In this document: positions 17,804 through 26,407 of the stretch, piece after piece
Numbering within the stretch: the first letter of the stretch is position 1
Layout: every line of letters starts with the position of its first letter
Source of the DNA: Candidatus Hydrogenedens sp.
GTDB taxonomy: Bacteria > Hydrogenedentota > Hydrogenedentia > Hydrogenedentales > CAITNO01
Assembly: GCA_012522755.1 (NCBI GenBank)
Contig: JAAYJV010000065.1
Coordinates: forward strand, 1 to 52,520
DNA: 52,520 bases
Direction: 5' to 3'
The notes under the pieces: generated by a model
What the model was told of the DNA's origin: nothing
What the model saw: only the letters and a program-made list of their open reading frames with translations
Databases searched by the model: none
Translations under genes and position numbers: made by a program

Positions 17804-19291
17804 TCAGCTGCTCCCCTGCAATTTTTCCAGTGCCTGATTCCAGGCATCCCGGTTGACAGGTTCATATCGCTCAGGAGCTTCAGAATTTCGGATGACCGTA
17901 CGGAATTCTTCGAGATCCGCCAATGCGCCGGCCGCCATGGCCTGTACTCCGATATTGCCCAGAGCCGTGGCTTCTATGGGTCCGGCAACAACGGGAATAC
18001 CGCAGGCATCGGCCGTCATCTGGTTGAGGAGCCGGTTTTGCACACCGCCGCCGATGATATGGAGTACCCGTGTGTCGCGCCCCAAGAGGCCGTCCAGTCT
18101 TTTCAGTGTGCTGCGATATTTTGCCGCCAGACTTTCCAGAGCGACCCGGACAATGGCACCCCGTGTTTGAGGTACGGGATGGCCGGCCTCCTCACAGAGG
18201 GTCTGAATGAGTTCCGGCATATTATCGGGAGCCATGAGCCGACTGTCATCCAGATTGATGAGAGCTGTAAAGGCTTCGGAGGCTTGGGCATCTGCTGTGA
18301 GCTTCCCATAATCCAGAGATTGCCCATCTTCTTTTTCCCAGCAGCGGCGGCATTCCTGAACGAGCCAGAGTCCGAAGATATTTTTAAGGAAGCGGATCGT
18401 GCCGCCTACTCCGCCTTCATTGGTGAAGTCTTCGGCCAGACTCTGCTCGCTCACATGGGGAGCATCCAATTCCGCACCCAGAAGCGACCAGGTCCCGCTC
18501 GACAGATAAGCCCAGGCATCTTCATCAGCATCGGCCGGTACAGCGGCCACAGCCGAGGCGGTATCATGGGAAGCCGTTGCGATAATGGGCACATCAGGGT
18601 TGACACCCGTCTCTTCAGCCAACTCGGGGAGAATGGGTCCGAGGACAGTTCCCGGCATGATGGGATTCAGCAACAGCCGCTTGGGCAGCCCCAACTTATC
18701 CAGCAGTTCCCGATTCCAGCTGCGTGTATAAGGATCAAGCATCTGCGTGGTGGAAGCGTTGGTGTATTCGCAGCTGCGCACGCCGGACAGAAGATAGCCG
18801 AAGAGATCACCCATGAGCATGAGCGATTCGGCCGCATCCAGCAGAGGCGCCTGGCGCCGTGTATAGCCCAGCAGTTGATAGACCGAATTGAAGGGAAGAA
18901 ACTGAATTCCCGTAGCGGCATAGAGCTCGGGCTTGGGTACTTTGGCAAAGGCCAGGTCCTGCATGCCTTCATTGCTCTTGTCTCTGTAGTGTCGCGGATT
19001 GGCCAGTACAGTTCCATCAGAAGCGACCAGCCCGAAATCCACGCCCCAGGTATCCACGGCGATGCCGTCCAACTCAGGCCCATATTCGCGCACGCAGAGA
19101 GTGAGACCCTCACAGATTTCTTCGTAAATCCGGGCCAGATCCCATTGCCGCACTCCGAGCATGATCAGGCCTTCCGTGCGGAAGCGATGGATCACCTCCA
19201 GAGAAAGACGTCCTCCATGAAGGGTGCCCAGTACGGCACGACCACTTTCAGCACCCAGATCAAAGGCAAGAAAACGATAAGTATCCTTCAT
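17804..19291 (-). CDS. rhaB: rhamnulokinase-like FGGY sugar kinase
   Basis: Phosphorylates L-rhamnulose at C1 in the canonical family. The FGGY carbohydrate-kinase fold is shown by FLAFDLGAESGRAVLG at the start, VDTWGVDFGL, ATASHDTASAV and IGGGVQNRLLNQMTADACGIPVVAGP near the end. The early DLGAESGR motif favours RhaB over xylulokinase. At 495 residues it is full length. An AAAGGAG ribosome-binding site lies seven bases upstream. No rhaA or rhaD is present, so the substrate is inferred. Confidence 0.88.
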   Translation of the reverse strand: MKDTYRFLAFDLGAESGRAVLGTLHGGRLSLEVIHRFRTEGLIMLGVRQWDLARIYEEICEGLTLCVREYGPELDGIAVDTWGVDFGLVASDGTVLANPRHYRDKSNEGMQDLAFAKVPKPELYAATGIQFLPFNSVYQLLGYTRRQAPLLDAAESLMLMGDLFGYLLSGVRSCEYTNASTTQMLDPYTRSWNRELLDKLGLPKRLLLNPIMPGTVLGPILPELAEETGVNPDVPIIATASHDTASAVAAVPADADEDAWAYLSSGTWSLLGAELDAPHVSEQSLAEDFTNEGGVGGTIRFLKNIFGLWLVQECRRCWEKEDGQSLDYGKLTADAQASEAFTALINLDDSRLMAPDNMPELIQTLCEEAGHPVPQTRGAIVRVALESLAAKYRSTLKRLDGLLGRDTRVLHIIGGGVQNRLLNQMTADACGIPVVAGPIEATALGNIGVQAMAAGALADLEEFRTVIRNSEAPERYEPVNRDAWNQALEKLQGSS

Positions 19292-19414
19292 GATATTCTC
19301 CTTTTACAGCCGGCAACGCGGCAGTTTCTTATTACAGATACCATACTTATTTTTACCGCAGTCAAGCAAATCATTCCACACTTTATTTTCCGGGAGGGTT
19401 GAAGATGGTTATTT

Positions 19415-19612
19415 TTTTAAACCACGAAGGGCGCGAAGAGGCATAGCTGCAAGCAAATCATACTTTTTATTTAACCGCGAAAAGCGCAAAAGGACGCGAA
19501 AGGAATGAGAGGAAAAAGCTTATGTCTCCCCGGAGTCTCTTTTGTATCCCAAGACATACCTGCGCCCCTCCCACATCCGTCCGATCCGACGGATCCGACT
19601 GATTCTTCAGAT
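19415..19612 (+). repeat. composite dispersed repeat R1, copy B
   Basis: The 19292-20398 gap has no convincing gene. R1 copy B shows the head module (GCATAGCTGCAAGC, near 19440), a CGCGAAA-rich stretch, the TCTCTTTTGTATCCC segment and the shortest 9-bp array, two units plus a degenerate third (19581-19607). Bases 19613-19975 are AT-rich with nothing recognised. 19976-20266 is described separately. Confidence 0.8.
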
Positions 19613-19975
19613 ACCAGTAATCCCTCGTCATATTCTTCGGCGATTCATATCTGTACTTGTACAATTACGATTATGATTACGAGTGTGTATAAATTGTATT
19701 CTGTACTACAATTAAAACAGGGGTGTTTTATGAGTCTCCTGTGAATTCAGATTGGATCCGCTTTCTGGGAATTTAACAGTATCTGCATCTGATTTTGCCG
19801 GACTGGGGCGAATCCAAATGAAAAAGCGGTATCTTTCGACCAACCACTATTTGGTCATGAAAAAATCCAAGTATATCATTATCAATATGTTATATATTGT
19901 GTTTTTCTGGTAATTCTTTTCTTTTGCCAAGATAGAAGTTTTTTGAAAGGAATTGGAATATTAGTTACTGAAATA

Positions 19976-19984
19976 TGTTATACT
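19976..19984 (+). promoter_or_regulatory. extended -10 promoter-like site
   Basis: TGTTATACT matches the extended -10 consensus TGnTATAAT. The nearest -35-like TTGGAA (19953-19958) is 20 bases away, which is loose. Transcription would begin near 19991. Confidence 0.45.
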
Positions 19985-19990
19985 ATGTAT

Positions 19991-20266
19991 AGACAGTTGA
20001 ATTCTTAAGGTCTTGAGTTGATCTTGTTTCCCTTTTCCGCCTCCTTTCTGGTGCGGCATTTCGGGCACGCCGGGTTCTATGGTGGTCATAGTGAAAATGA
20101 TCAACAGATGTCCAATTACTTTGTTAACCTTTCGTCCTTTCGGGACGTTTTACTGGTAATATAGACGGAATACAAACCGTACATGAGCAGACCCATTCCT
20201 CGCAAGAGCGCGGACCGTGCCTCCCTCCTTCCCTCCCCCGCCATACGGTCCGCGCCAATTTTTTTT
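19991..20266 (+). ncRNA. candidate structured small RNA or leader RNA with anti-SD tracts
   Basis: No ORF of note. Elements in order: GTTGATC (20017-20023) pairs with GATCAAC (20099-20105), enclosing a pyrimidine tract with CCTCCTTTCT at 20040-20049. A CTATG/CATAG hairpin lies at 20077-20091, and a CGTCC/GGACG hairpin followed by TTTT at 20133-20147. A strong terminator closes the region at 20208-20266, and its loop again contains CCTCCTT. It does not match 6S, tmRNA, SRP RNA or a riboswitch that I know. It could be a free sRNA or an attenuator for the gene at 20399. Confidence 0.4.
20208..20266 (+). terminator. Rho-independent terminator with C/T-rich loop
   Basis: A perfect 11-bp stem, GCGCGGACCGT (20208-20218) with ACGGTCCGCGC (20245-20255), is followed by eight T (20259-20266). 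The 26-base loop is almost all pyrimidine and contains an exact CCTCCTT at 20224-20230. It lies 132 bases before the preferred start of the next gene. Confidence 0.85.
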
Positions 20267-20398
20267 GCGTTCTCCCCGTCATAATTTCTACAATGCATTA
20301 CAGATATCTATGCTATCGTGATCAGTAGAGCTATGTCTGCTGGTTTTCGAATGTCAGAAGAAGCAGAGATTGCCGCCCTTTTTCCGGGAGAAAAACAT

Positions 20399-20983
20399 AT
20401 GACTGAAGATCTGGGGTACATTGACTATCGCACCCTTCTGGAGTTGCAGGATCCATACAAGCCTGCTGATGTGATCCGCACCTATCGCAAAAAAATGAAA
20501 CAGCTCATGGTGCTTATCAGCGAAGATACGGAGGCTGATGACCATCGTGACCGTTATCTGCTGCAGATAGCGGAGCTGAATGCGGCTTATTATATTCTGC
20601 GCAATAAAGAGCTGGGCCGGCAATATATTCAGGAACGGGAAGAGCTCCTGGCTCTGGAAACAGAATGGCGTACTCTGGATTCCGATGAACCTTCTTTTGA
20701 TGCCATGCGCCGCCGTTATGATCAGGCATTACGCGCTTTTCTGGCCCGGTATATGGAAGAGTTGATTCTGGAAGCGGGACGGGATCCTGAATGTGTTGAG
20801 CACAGCGGTTGGAGTCCGGCCCATGAGCGTTTTGCCGGCCGTGTGTTGCGCCAGTTCCGTCAGCAGCGTTACCATGAAATCCATGAACGCCTCCCCTATT
20901 ACGATATTACGAAACCTGAGGTGGACTGGGAGGAACGGGCCCGCTTCGCCGCAACGCTCATTTCTCGGGGAGAAGAGTCATGA
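20399..20983 (+). CDS. J-domain-like protein lacking HPD
   Basis: 194 residues from the ATG at 20399, which has GGGAG eight bases upstream. Earlier in-frame starts (GTG 20318, ATG 20333 and 20351) lack one. Residues of about 8-78 follow the J-domain pattern: IDYRTLLELQ (helix I), ADVIRTYRKKMKQL (helix II), AELNAAYYILRNKELGRQYI (helix III and the DPEKRxxYD-like end). The HPD tripeptide is replaced by hydrophobic residues near MVLIS. The rest is charged and helical, with no Zn or C-terminal DnaJ domain. It overlaps the next gene by ATGA, suggesting a functional pair. Classification as a degenerate J protein is inference. Confidence 0.7.
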   Translation: MTEDLGYIDYRTLLELQDPYKPADVIRTYRKKMKQLMVLISEDTEADDHRDRYLLQIAELNAAYYILRNKELGRQYIQEREELLALETEWRTLDSDEPSFDAMRRRYDQALRAFLARYMEELILEAGRDPECVEHSGWSPAHERFAGRVLRQFRQQRYHEIHERLPYYDITKPEVDWEERARFAATLISRGEES

Positions 20984-22050
20984 CGGAAGAAACACGTACA
21001 GAAAAAGTGATCGATGATGCGTTGCTGGATCGTTGTCTCGCTGCGGCCATCGCTACAGGCGATATTGTGAACCTGCGTTTTTTATTCATGCCTGCATCGC
21101 CCTTCAGGCCCGATTCTTCTGAAGACATCAGCCAGTCCAAATATGCCTATCTCTTGCCCAAAGAAGAAAAGGGTGAGATGGATGAGGCACTGCAGTTGGT
21201 ACGTCAGCCGGAAATTTCACGGCTGGTGCGTGCTCAGCTTGCGAAAAAAGGACCGCCTCAGCTTCCCTGGGAATTGTTGCAGAGCCTGGCTGATCAGGCC
21301 TTGAAATGCGGGAAATACACGGCTGCATCCCAAGCCTATGAATTGTTGCGTACACGCCGGCGGATGCAGGAGATTTTTCTTGATCAGGCCGATGCAGCTC
21401 TGGATGGGGCTGCCTTTTATGAGGCGGCTCAGGGCTATACAATCGCTTCGGGGCTGCAATATGATTATGCAGCTTTCCCCGAGGCCTTACCCGCTGTGTT
21501 GAATTATCAGGAAAAAGCGCTGAGTCTCCATAGGGCCTATCCTCCGACAACAGAAGAAAGCGAAACAGACGACAGTGCTTTGTGCCGGTCTATTTTACAG
21601 TTTCTCATGCAGGGTGCCGAATTTCTTCAGCGTCTGGAAGGACGGGACGGGGAGGTGCTGGTCCAATTTACGGCGCAGGTGATTCGTTGCCTGGATCCAC
21701 AATGGGAACACTTTGTGAGCGCTTTTCATGAGAGCCTGGCGATCATCAAAGCCTATGAAACGCTCTTCACGCGCATCAACAGCTATACGCAGGAAGCGCT
21801 GGAAGTGCTTATGGAAGAAATTTTCACGGATGAACAAAAAGAAGAGTTGCGGCGTATCGCTCCTCTCTTTGCCCCCGGTGCTCCTGAAGGTGAAGAGTGG
21901 TGGCTCACCATGCGCACCCTGGCCTATCATCATCCGGGTTCCGTGCTTTTTGTTCGCCGCCAGCGTTTGTCGGCTACGGAAGAAATTCTGATCCCCGAGT
22001 GTCCCCGTGATTCGCAGCTTGCCCGACTCCTGAATCTTGTGGATCCCTGA
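20980..22050 (+). CDS. hypothetical protein paired with the J-like gene
   Basis: 356 residues, soluble, helix-rich, without a signal peptide or membrane span. Segments such as LADQALKCGKYTAASQAYELL and GAAFYEAAQGYTIASGLQ resemble TPR/Sel1-type helical pairs, but no clear repeat period is seen. It is translationally coupled to the upstream J-like gene by an ATGA overlap, which is the best clue to function. The family is not recognised. Confidence 0.7.
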   Translation: MTEETRTEKVIDDALLDRCLAAAIATGDIVNLRFLFMPASPFRPDSSEDISQSKYAYLLPKEEKGEMDEALQLVRQPEISRLVRAQLAKKGPPQLPWELLQSLADQALKCGKYTAASQAYELLRTRRRMQEIFLDQADAALDGAAFYEAAQGYTIASGLQYDYAAFPEALPAVLNYQEKALSLHRAYPPTTEESETDDSALCRSILQFLMQGAEFLQRLEGRDGEVLVQFTAQVIRCLDPQWEHFVSAFHESLAIIKAYETLFTRINSYTQEALEVLMEEIFTDEQKEELRRIAPLFAPGAPEGEEWWLTMRTLAYHHPGSVLFVRRQRLSATEEILIPECPRDSQLARLLNLVDP

Positions 22051-22141
22051 GGAGGTTCCGCAGCCCCATCGTTCGAACTCTTCTGTTGCCCGGTTCCTCT
22101 TGTGTATCTCTGGAATATCTGAAGTCGGAAAGGTTCCTCTG

Positions 22142-23371
22142 TTGAGAGATTTTTTAAAACAGCGCCTTTCCATCATGATGTTTCTGCAATATGTGGCTCC
22201 GGGTGCGCTCATACCCATCCTCACGCTTTATCTGACGGAGCACCTGCATTTCACCGCTTACCAGTCGGGGGTTGTCATGGCCATGCCGGCTCTGGCGGCC
22301 ATTGTCGCGCCCTTTGCCGCCTCTCATCTGGCTGACCGCTGGCTGTCTGCTGAGCGCATGCTGGTCTGGTGTCATCTTCTTGCGGGGCTGCTCATGCTGA
22401 TTCTTTCCAGTGTCGGGAGCTATCCCTTTTTCGTACTCCTTTATTTTGTCCATGGCATTGCTTTCATGCCCACCTTCGGACTGACCAACACCGTGGCACT
22501 TCATCGGGTTCGTGATGCGAACCGTGACTTCGGCGGTATTCGTCTCTGGGGTACTGTGGGCTGGCTCGCCATCGCCTGGCTCTTCGGTTATTTCTGGATG
22601 AGAGGGGCTTCCGCCCAGGAGCGTCTGCCCCATGCGCTCTTGTTCTCCAGTGGCGCCTCTTTCATTCTGGCGGTCTTCACCTTTATTTTTCTGCCGCCTG
22701 TACAAAAGAAAGGACAGAGGATTGTCACGCATTATGGTGAAGTGATCCGGATTTTTCTGAAACCGGAAATGCTTCTTCTCTGCCTGCTCACCGTGCTCAC
22801 CAGTGCCTGCCATCAATTTTACTATTATGGGATGAGCCCTTATCTTCATCAGATGGGTGTGGCCGATCGCTTCATCATGCCGGGGATGAGTTTGGGCCAG
22901 GCCTCAGAGGCATTGGTGCTCGGAGTTCTGGGCTGGTGTCTGCTCTGTCTGCGGATCAAAACAGCCATGATCCTCGGGGTGCTCGCCCAGGGCCTGCGTC
23001 TGCTGATTTTCGCCTTCTTCCCTTACACTGTTCCTGTGCTGACGGGAATCGGGCTTCATGGGATCTGCTATGCTTTCTTCTTCACGACGGGCTATCTTTA
23101 TGTGGAACGGCACAGCAGCCCTTCAACCCGGGCCGGTGCACAGCAATTGCTGACCATCATGATTTCCGGTCTTGGTGTTCTTCTGGGTTCCTGGTCCGCC
23201 GGCTGGACAGCTCAGATTTTTTCTGATGTCGGCTGTGGAAGGATTGACTTTCGCATGTTCTGGCTTGTTCCGGCCATGCTTTGCGTGCTCGTCTGTTTTG
23301 TTCTGGCCACAGGGTTTCATGAACGGCCCGCCCCGCAATCTGAGGAAGCCCGGGTTCATTCTCCGGGCTGA
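22142..23371 (+). CDS. MFS transporter, nucleoside:H+ symporter-like
   Basis: 409 residues with about 12 membrane segments. The N-terminus, LKQRLSIMMFLQYVAPGALI, resembles the NupG/NHS family start, and the loop SHLADRWLSAERML matches the MFS motif A region. I chose the TTG at 22142 because GGAAAGG lies eight bases upstream; an earlier TTG at 22037 would overlap the previous gene by 14 bases with a non-hydrophobic lead. The substrate (nucleoside or sugar) is uncertain. The 3' end overlaps the convergent gene by 16 bases. Confidence 0.8.
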   Translation: MRDFLKQRLSIMMFLQYVAPGALIPILTLYLTEHLHFTAYQSGVVMAMPALAAIVAPFAASHLADRWLSAERMLVWCHLLAGLLMLILSSVGSYPFFVLLYFVHGIAFMPTFGLTNTVALHRVRDANRDFGGIRLWGTVGWLAIAWLFGYFWMRGASAQERLPHALLFSSGASFILAVFTFIFLPPVQKKGQRIVTHYGEVIRIFLKPEMLLLCLLTVLTSACHQFYYYGMSPYLHQMGVADRFIMPGMSLGQASEALVLGVLGWCLLCLRIKTAMILGVLAQGLRLLIFAFFPYTVPVLTGIGLHGICYAFFFTTGYLYVERHSSPSTRAGAQQLLTIMISGLGVLLGSWSAGWTAQIFSDVGCGRIDFRMFWLVPAMLCVLVCFVLATGFHERPAPQSEEARVHSPG

Positions 23372-23970
23372 GTTGCTTCTCTGTCTTTTGCCGCCTTTTC
23401 TTCCGGGGAAAGAGCCTCCGTTTTGTCCGTGCTTTCGGGTCTTTCTTTTTTCACGTCTTCACCTGCTTTTTCATCGCTGTAGCTGGTGAAGAGCTTGACC
23501 CAGGAAATAAGAGGCATCTTCTGAAAGGCGGGCAGCCCCCGGAACATGTGATAGCGCAGCAGGAAGGCGAGTAAAATGATCCAGACGAAGATTTTTGTGG
23601 CCACAACGGTGACCAGCAATCTCCGATAAAACGGTACCGGGATGGAGAGATACAAGGGAAGCTGCTCCACGTGAATGGGAGCAAAGGCGATGAAAGACAT
23701 AAGAATCATATGCAGGGTTTTGAGCAGCGCATATTCATCGTTATCGCCCAACAGCCTGCTTCGGTTATAGGTGAACCCTCCCAGAAAAGCGGCTCCGGCA
23801 ATGGTGATGAACAAAGGGGTATTGGTAAAGGCACCTTTGGTCACGACGCCGGCAAGTTCTCTGGTCTGCAGAAAGACCATTTCCGGGAACAGCCCCATCA
23901 GAAAGAGCAGACACCACACGATGAAAGAAAGGCTGTCCCAGATATCTGGTGAATGTTTTTCTTCGCTCAC
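23356..23970 (-). CDS. hypothetical integral membrane protein
   Basis: 204 residues from a GTG start with GGAAA upstream. Four or five hydrophobic segments (FIVWCLLFLMGLFP, LFITIAGAAFLGGF, MILMSFIAFAPI, LLVTVVATKIFVWIILLAFLL) precede a charged, Lys/Glu-rich tail of about 45 residues (after FTSYSDEKAGEDV). No family is recognised. The tail overlaps the convergent MFS gene, so both ends may be constrained. Confidence 0.7.
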   Translation of the reverse strand: MSEEKHSPDIWDSLSFIVWCLLFLMGLFPEMVFLQTRELAGVVTKGAFTNTPLFITIAGAAFLGGFTYNRSRLLGDNDEYALLKTLHMILMSFIAFAPIHVEQLPLYLSIPVPFYRRLLVTVVATKIFVWIILLAFLLRYHMFRGLPAFQKMPLISWVKLFTSYSDEKAGEDVKKERPESTDKTEALSPEEKAAKDREATQPGE

Positions 23971-24214
23971 AATAATTTCCGGTTAAAAAAAGAGAAGCAG
24001 CGCATTTGTTCCGGAAGTTTCCAGATGCAATCAACTGTCGCCTTCACGTCTCCACCACAATATAAGAAGAATCCTTATTGTACTTGCCTGAGGCGGGTCT
24101 GTGCCAATTTTACTTTTTTTGGGTGCGATCAGCAGGTCGAATAGGGCAGCAATGAAATTATTGTTTCTTTTTTACCACAGAGGAAGGAAGAAATGGCACT
24201 GACACAAGGCCCCT

Positions 24215-24515
24215 TGGAACCACGGATGCAGCATAGCCGCAACCAAATGATACTTTTCGAATTGAACCAGGTCATTCACTGAACACACGGAAAAAGTACA
24301 ATGTGGCATAAAAAAGATCAATGGTCTTAACACGTCCACTCTGTCCACTTGGTCCACTGACCCTGCAGCAATGCCCGGAACCAACCCTCGCCCCTCCCAC
24401 ATCCGTCCGATCCGACCGATCCGTCCGATCCGACCGATCCGACCGATCCGACCGACTCCCCAGAGACTTCTGATCCCTTCAAATCTCTTATTTGCCCCAA
24501 GACATACCCCTGCCG
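24215..24515 (+). repeat. composite dispersed repeat R1, copy C (longest array)
   Basis: The 23971-25029 gap has no gene. Bases 23971-24170 show nothing recognisable. Copy C has the full-length form: head GCAGCATAGCCGCAACC, AATTGAACCAGGTCA, a second 9-base periodic stretch of GTCCACTNN units (24335-24361), and the CCGATCCGA array at 24407-24460 with five units plus a degenerate one. The tail is GATCCCTTCAAATCTCTTAT. Its closest relative is copy D, on the other side of the UroD gene in opposite orientation. Confidence 0.88.
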
Positions 24516-24691
24516 TCATTCCGGTCTTTTTGCGACCGGGCCCGCCTGTCAAAGCATTCAGCCACACTAACGCAAAAAAAGACGGTCGACTAGATTGGCA
24601 AGACGAAGAGAAGCATAACCGCTCTCTCCGATGTTTTATTCATCCTTTGTTCCTCTTACTTTCTCTTAACACCATTCTTCTTGGCTTTATC

Positions 24692-24768
24692 CTGGATCCC
24701 GGTCTTTTTCTCGTTGTCTGTGTAATCATCTTCGCACCCCGTCCTCAGCGAGAAAAAACCGGGATGAC
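24692..24768. repeat. REP-like hairpin element HP1, copy 2
   Basis: Inverted arms at 24695-24713 and 24749-24765 are identical to those of the copy at 9098-9174. The loop differs by only a few bases. In both places HP1 lies downstream of an R1 array in the same orientation. Confidence 0.75.
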
Positions 24769-24834
24769 GGCGGGCGGGGGTTGGCCTTTAGTTGGGATTG
24801 TTGCATCACGGTATTTATTTATCCTGTTTTCCAC

Positions 24835-24898
24835 GTTGAAATTAAATAATTTACTCCAGATTAACAACACAAACTTCTTCGAAAAAATAATAGAAGTT
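24835..24898 (+). repeat. dispersed repeat R3, copy 1
   Basis: About 60 bases containing AAACTTCTTCGAAAAAA are shared with 42369-42428. AACTTCT and AGAAGTT can form a short hairpin in this copy. The remaining bases up to the UroD start include a candidate promoter. Confidence 0.65.
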
Positions 24899-24941
24899 TA
24901 GGGGTAGTAGCTCGAAGCGGACCAGGTGAATATCGATGGTC

Positions 24942-24970
24942 TTGCATTAAAAGGATATTTCTGTTTAAAT
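24942..24970 (+). promoter_or_regulatory. weak promoter candidate for the UroD-family gene
   Basis: TTGCAT (24942-24947) and TTAAAT (24965-24970) are spaced by 17 bases, 60 bases before the preferred start. Both hexamers deviate from consensus. Confidence 0.35.
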
Positions 24971-25029
24971 AAAGAGACTTGGATCTTGCTGTTGTTTTCA
25001 AAGAACTACCCCCAATGGAAGGTTGCGAA

Positions 25030-26196
25030 ATGAAACAGGAAAGGATGAGCTCCCGGGAACGTGTGATCAAAGCCTTGAATCATGAAGAGCCCGACCGTGT
25101 CCCTCTTGATCTTGGAGGCAACCAGACAGGCATCCACAAGTTCGCTTATGAGGAGCTGATCAAGCATCTGGGCTTTTCAGAGGAACTCCAGATCATGGAT
25201 GCTGTGCAGCAGCTGGCACAGCCTTCCGAGGCGGTTCTGGAACGCTTTCGCATCGATACCCGTTATATTGCGGCTGGTGCCGCATCAGGTTTCGAAGGAA
25301 AGATCACAACGGAGGAACGTGAAGGGCATCTCTGGCATGATCTGGTGGATGAGTTCGGCGTGCGCTGGTCCATGCCCGATGATCACCCCTTATATATGGA
25401 TGTCAGTTATTCACCGCTGGCCGAGGCTTCCCTGTCGGATATAAAGGACTATCCTTTTCCCCGAGGCGATGATCCCGGACGTTTCGAAGGGCTCCGGGAG
25501 CGGGCGTTGCTGCTCAAGGAAGAGACGCCCTATGCAGTGGTGAGCGGTATCTCAGGTGTCATTTACGAGACCTGCTGGTACATGCGCGGTTTGGAAGCCT
25601 GGTTCATGGATATGATGACAGCCCCGGAATTTTGCGAAGCTCTGTTGGATCAGACCAGCAAATTCTGGATGGACTGGTTCCGTGTATTTCTGGACGAAGT
25701 TGGTGATCTGGTTGATGTGATCATGATCGGTGATGATCTCGCCGGACAGACGGGACCCCTTTTCAATCCGGAGTTTTACCGGACTGTGGTGAAACCCCGC
25801 CACAAAAAACTGGTTCAATATATACGCAGTCGCAGCCGGGCGAAGATCTGGTATCACACCTGCGGTGCCTGTGTACCTTATATCCCTGATCTGATTGATA
25901 ACGGTATTGATATATTGAATCCCATTCAGATCAGCGCCGCCAATATGGATCCGGCCATGCTGAAAGATACTTTTGGGAAAGCCCTGAGTTTTTGGGGCGG
26001 GGGCATCAATGCGCAGCATGAATTGCCGCTGCGATCGCCGGAAGAAGTGCGCGAGGCTGTACGCCGTAATGTGGAGATTTTCAAAAAAGGCGGCGGCTAC
26101 GTATTCAACAATGTACACAATATCCAGGCTGGTGTGCCCCCGGAAAATATCGTAGCCATGTATGATGCCGCCTATGACTTCGGCTTCTATTCGTAG
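25030..26196 (+). CDS. uroporphyrinogen-decarboxylase family protein, methyltransferase-like
   Basis: 388 residues. The ATG at 25030 has AAGG seven bases upstream; the earlier TTG at 24979 and ATG at 25015 are less well supported. The UroD/MtaA fold is indicated by SSRERVIKALNHEEPDRVPLDLGG, GDDLAGQTGPLFNPEFY, and the likely zinc ligands in WYHTCGACVPYIPDLIDNGIDILNP. The N-terminal arginines of true haem-pathway HemE are not evident, so a corrinoid- or C1-dependent methyltransfer role is more likely. Such genes are numerous near sugar-catabolic loci in Planctomycetota-like bacteria. It is bracketed by inverted R1 copies. Confidence 0.85.
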   Translation: MKQERMSSRERVIKALNHEEPDRVPLDLGGNQTGIHKFAYEELIKHLGFSEELQIMDAVQQLAQPSEAVLERFRIDTRYIAAGAASGFEGKITTEEREGHLWHDLVDEFGVRWSMPDDHPLYMDVSYSPLAEASLSDIKDYPFPRGDDPGRFEGLRERALLLKEETPYAVVSGISGVIYETCWYMRGLEAWFMDMMTAPEFCEALLDQTSKFWMDWFRVFLDEVGDLVDVIMIGDDLAGQTGPLFNPEFYRTVVKPRHKKLVQYIRSRSRAKIWYHTCGACVPYIPDLIDNGIDILNPIQISAANMDPAMLKDTFGKALSFWGGGINAQHELPLRSPEEVREAVRRNVEIFKKGGGYVFNNVHNIQAGVPPENIVAMYDAAYDFGFYS

Positions 26197-26197
26197 A

Positions 26198-26256
26198 TTG
26201 CTGGTGCGCGGAGGAAAGGGGGGGGCGGCGGGTCTTGGGCTACCCGCCGCCAGCAA
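26198..26256 (+). other. GC-rich two-level hairpin directly after the UroD-family gene
   Basis: GGCGGCGGGT (26224-26233) pairs perfectly with ACCCGCCGCC (26242-26251). An outer TTGCTGG/CCAGCAA pairing could extend the structure. No T-run follows, so it is not a classical Rho-independent terminator; it may stabilise the mRNA 3' end. A further CTTGCGCC/GGCGCAAG hairpin lies near 26328-26356. Confidence 0.5.
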
Positions 26257-26407
26257 AACGGTGGGGCGGATTTAAAACCGCTGCCTTGCCAGACTATGTT
26301 CAGGAGGAGCACGGTTTCAGGATCAGACTTGCGCCCAGGGCTGAGAAAGGCGCAAGGATGCAGCCTGGAGGTCAGTGCGTCGGTTTCAAATTCCAAGTGC
26401 AGTATAC

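Noticed and set aside
17681-19402. 573-codon plus-strand ORF opposite rhaB
   Set aside because: Antisense to an FGGY kinase with full motifs. It looks like a codon-bias artefact.
19991-20266. 6S RNA, tmRNA or SRP RNA
   Set aside because: No closing stem or central bubble of 6S type, no CCA-ending acceptor or tag ORF, and no GGAA/GCA SRP loop was found. Kept only as an unknown candidate RNA.
20116-20298. 60-codon minus-strand ORF in the candidate RNA region
   Set aside because: No ribosome-binding site; it runs through the terminator hairpin and shows no protein-like pattern.
22060-22090. GTTCGAACT motif resembling a tRNA T-arm
   Set aside because: No acceptor, anticodon or D-arm pairing could be built around it. 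It lies in the leader of the MFS gene.
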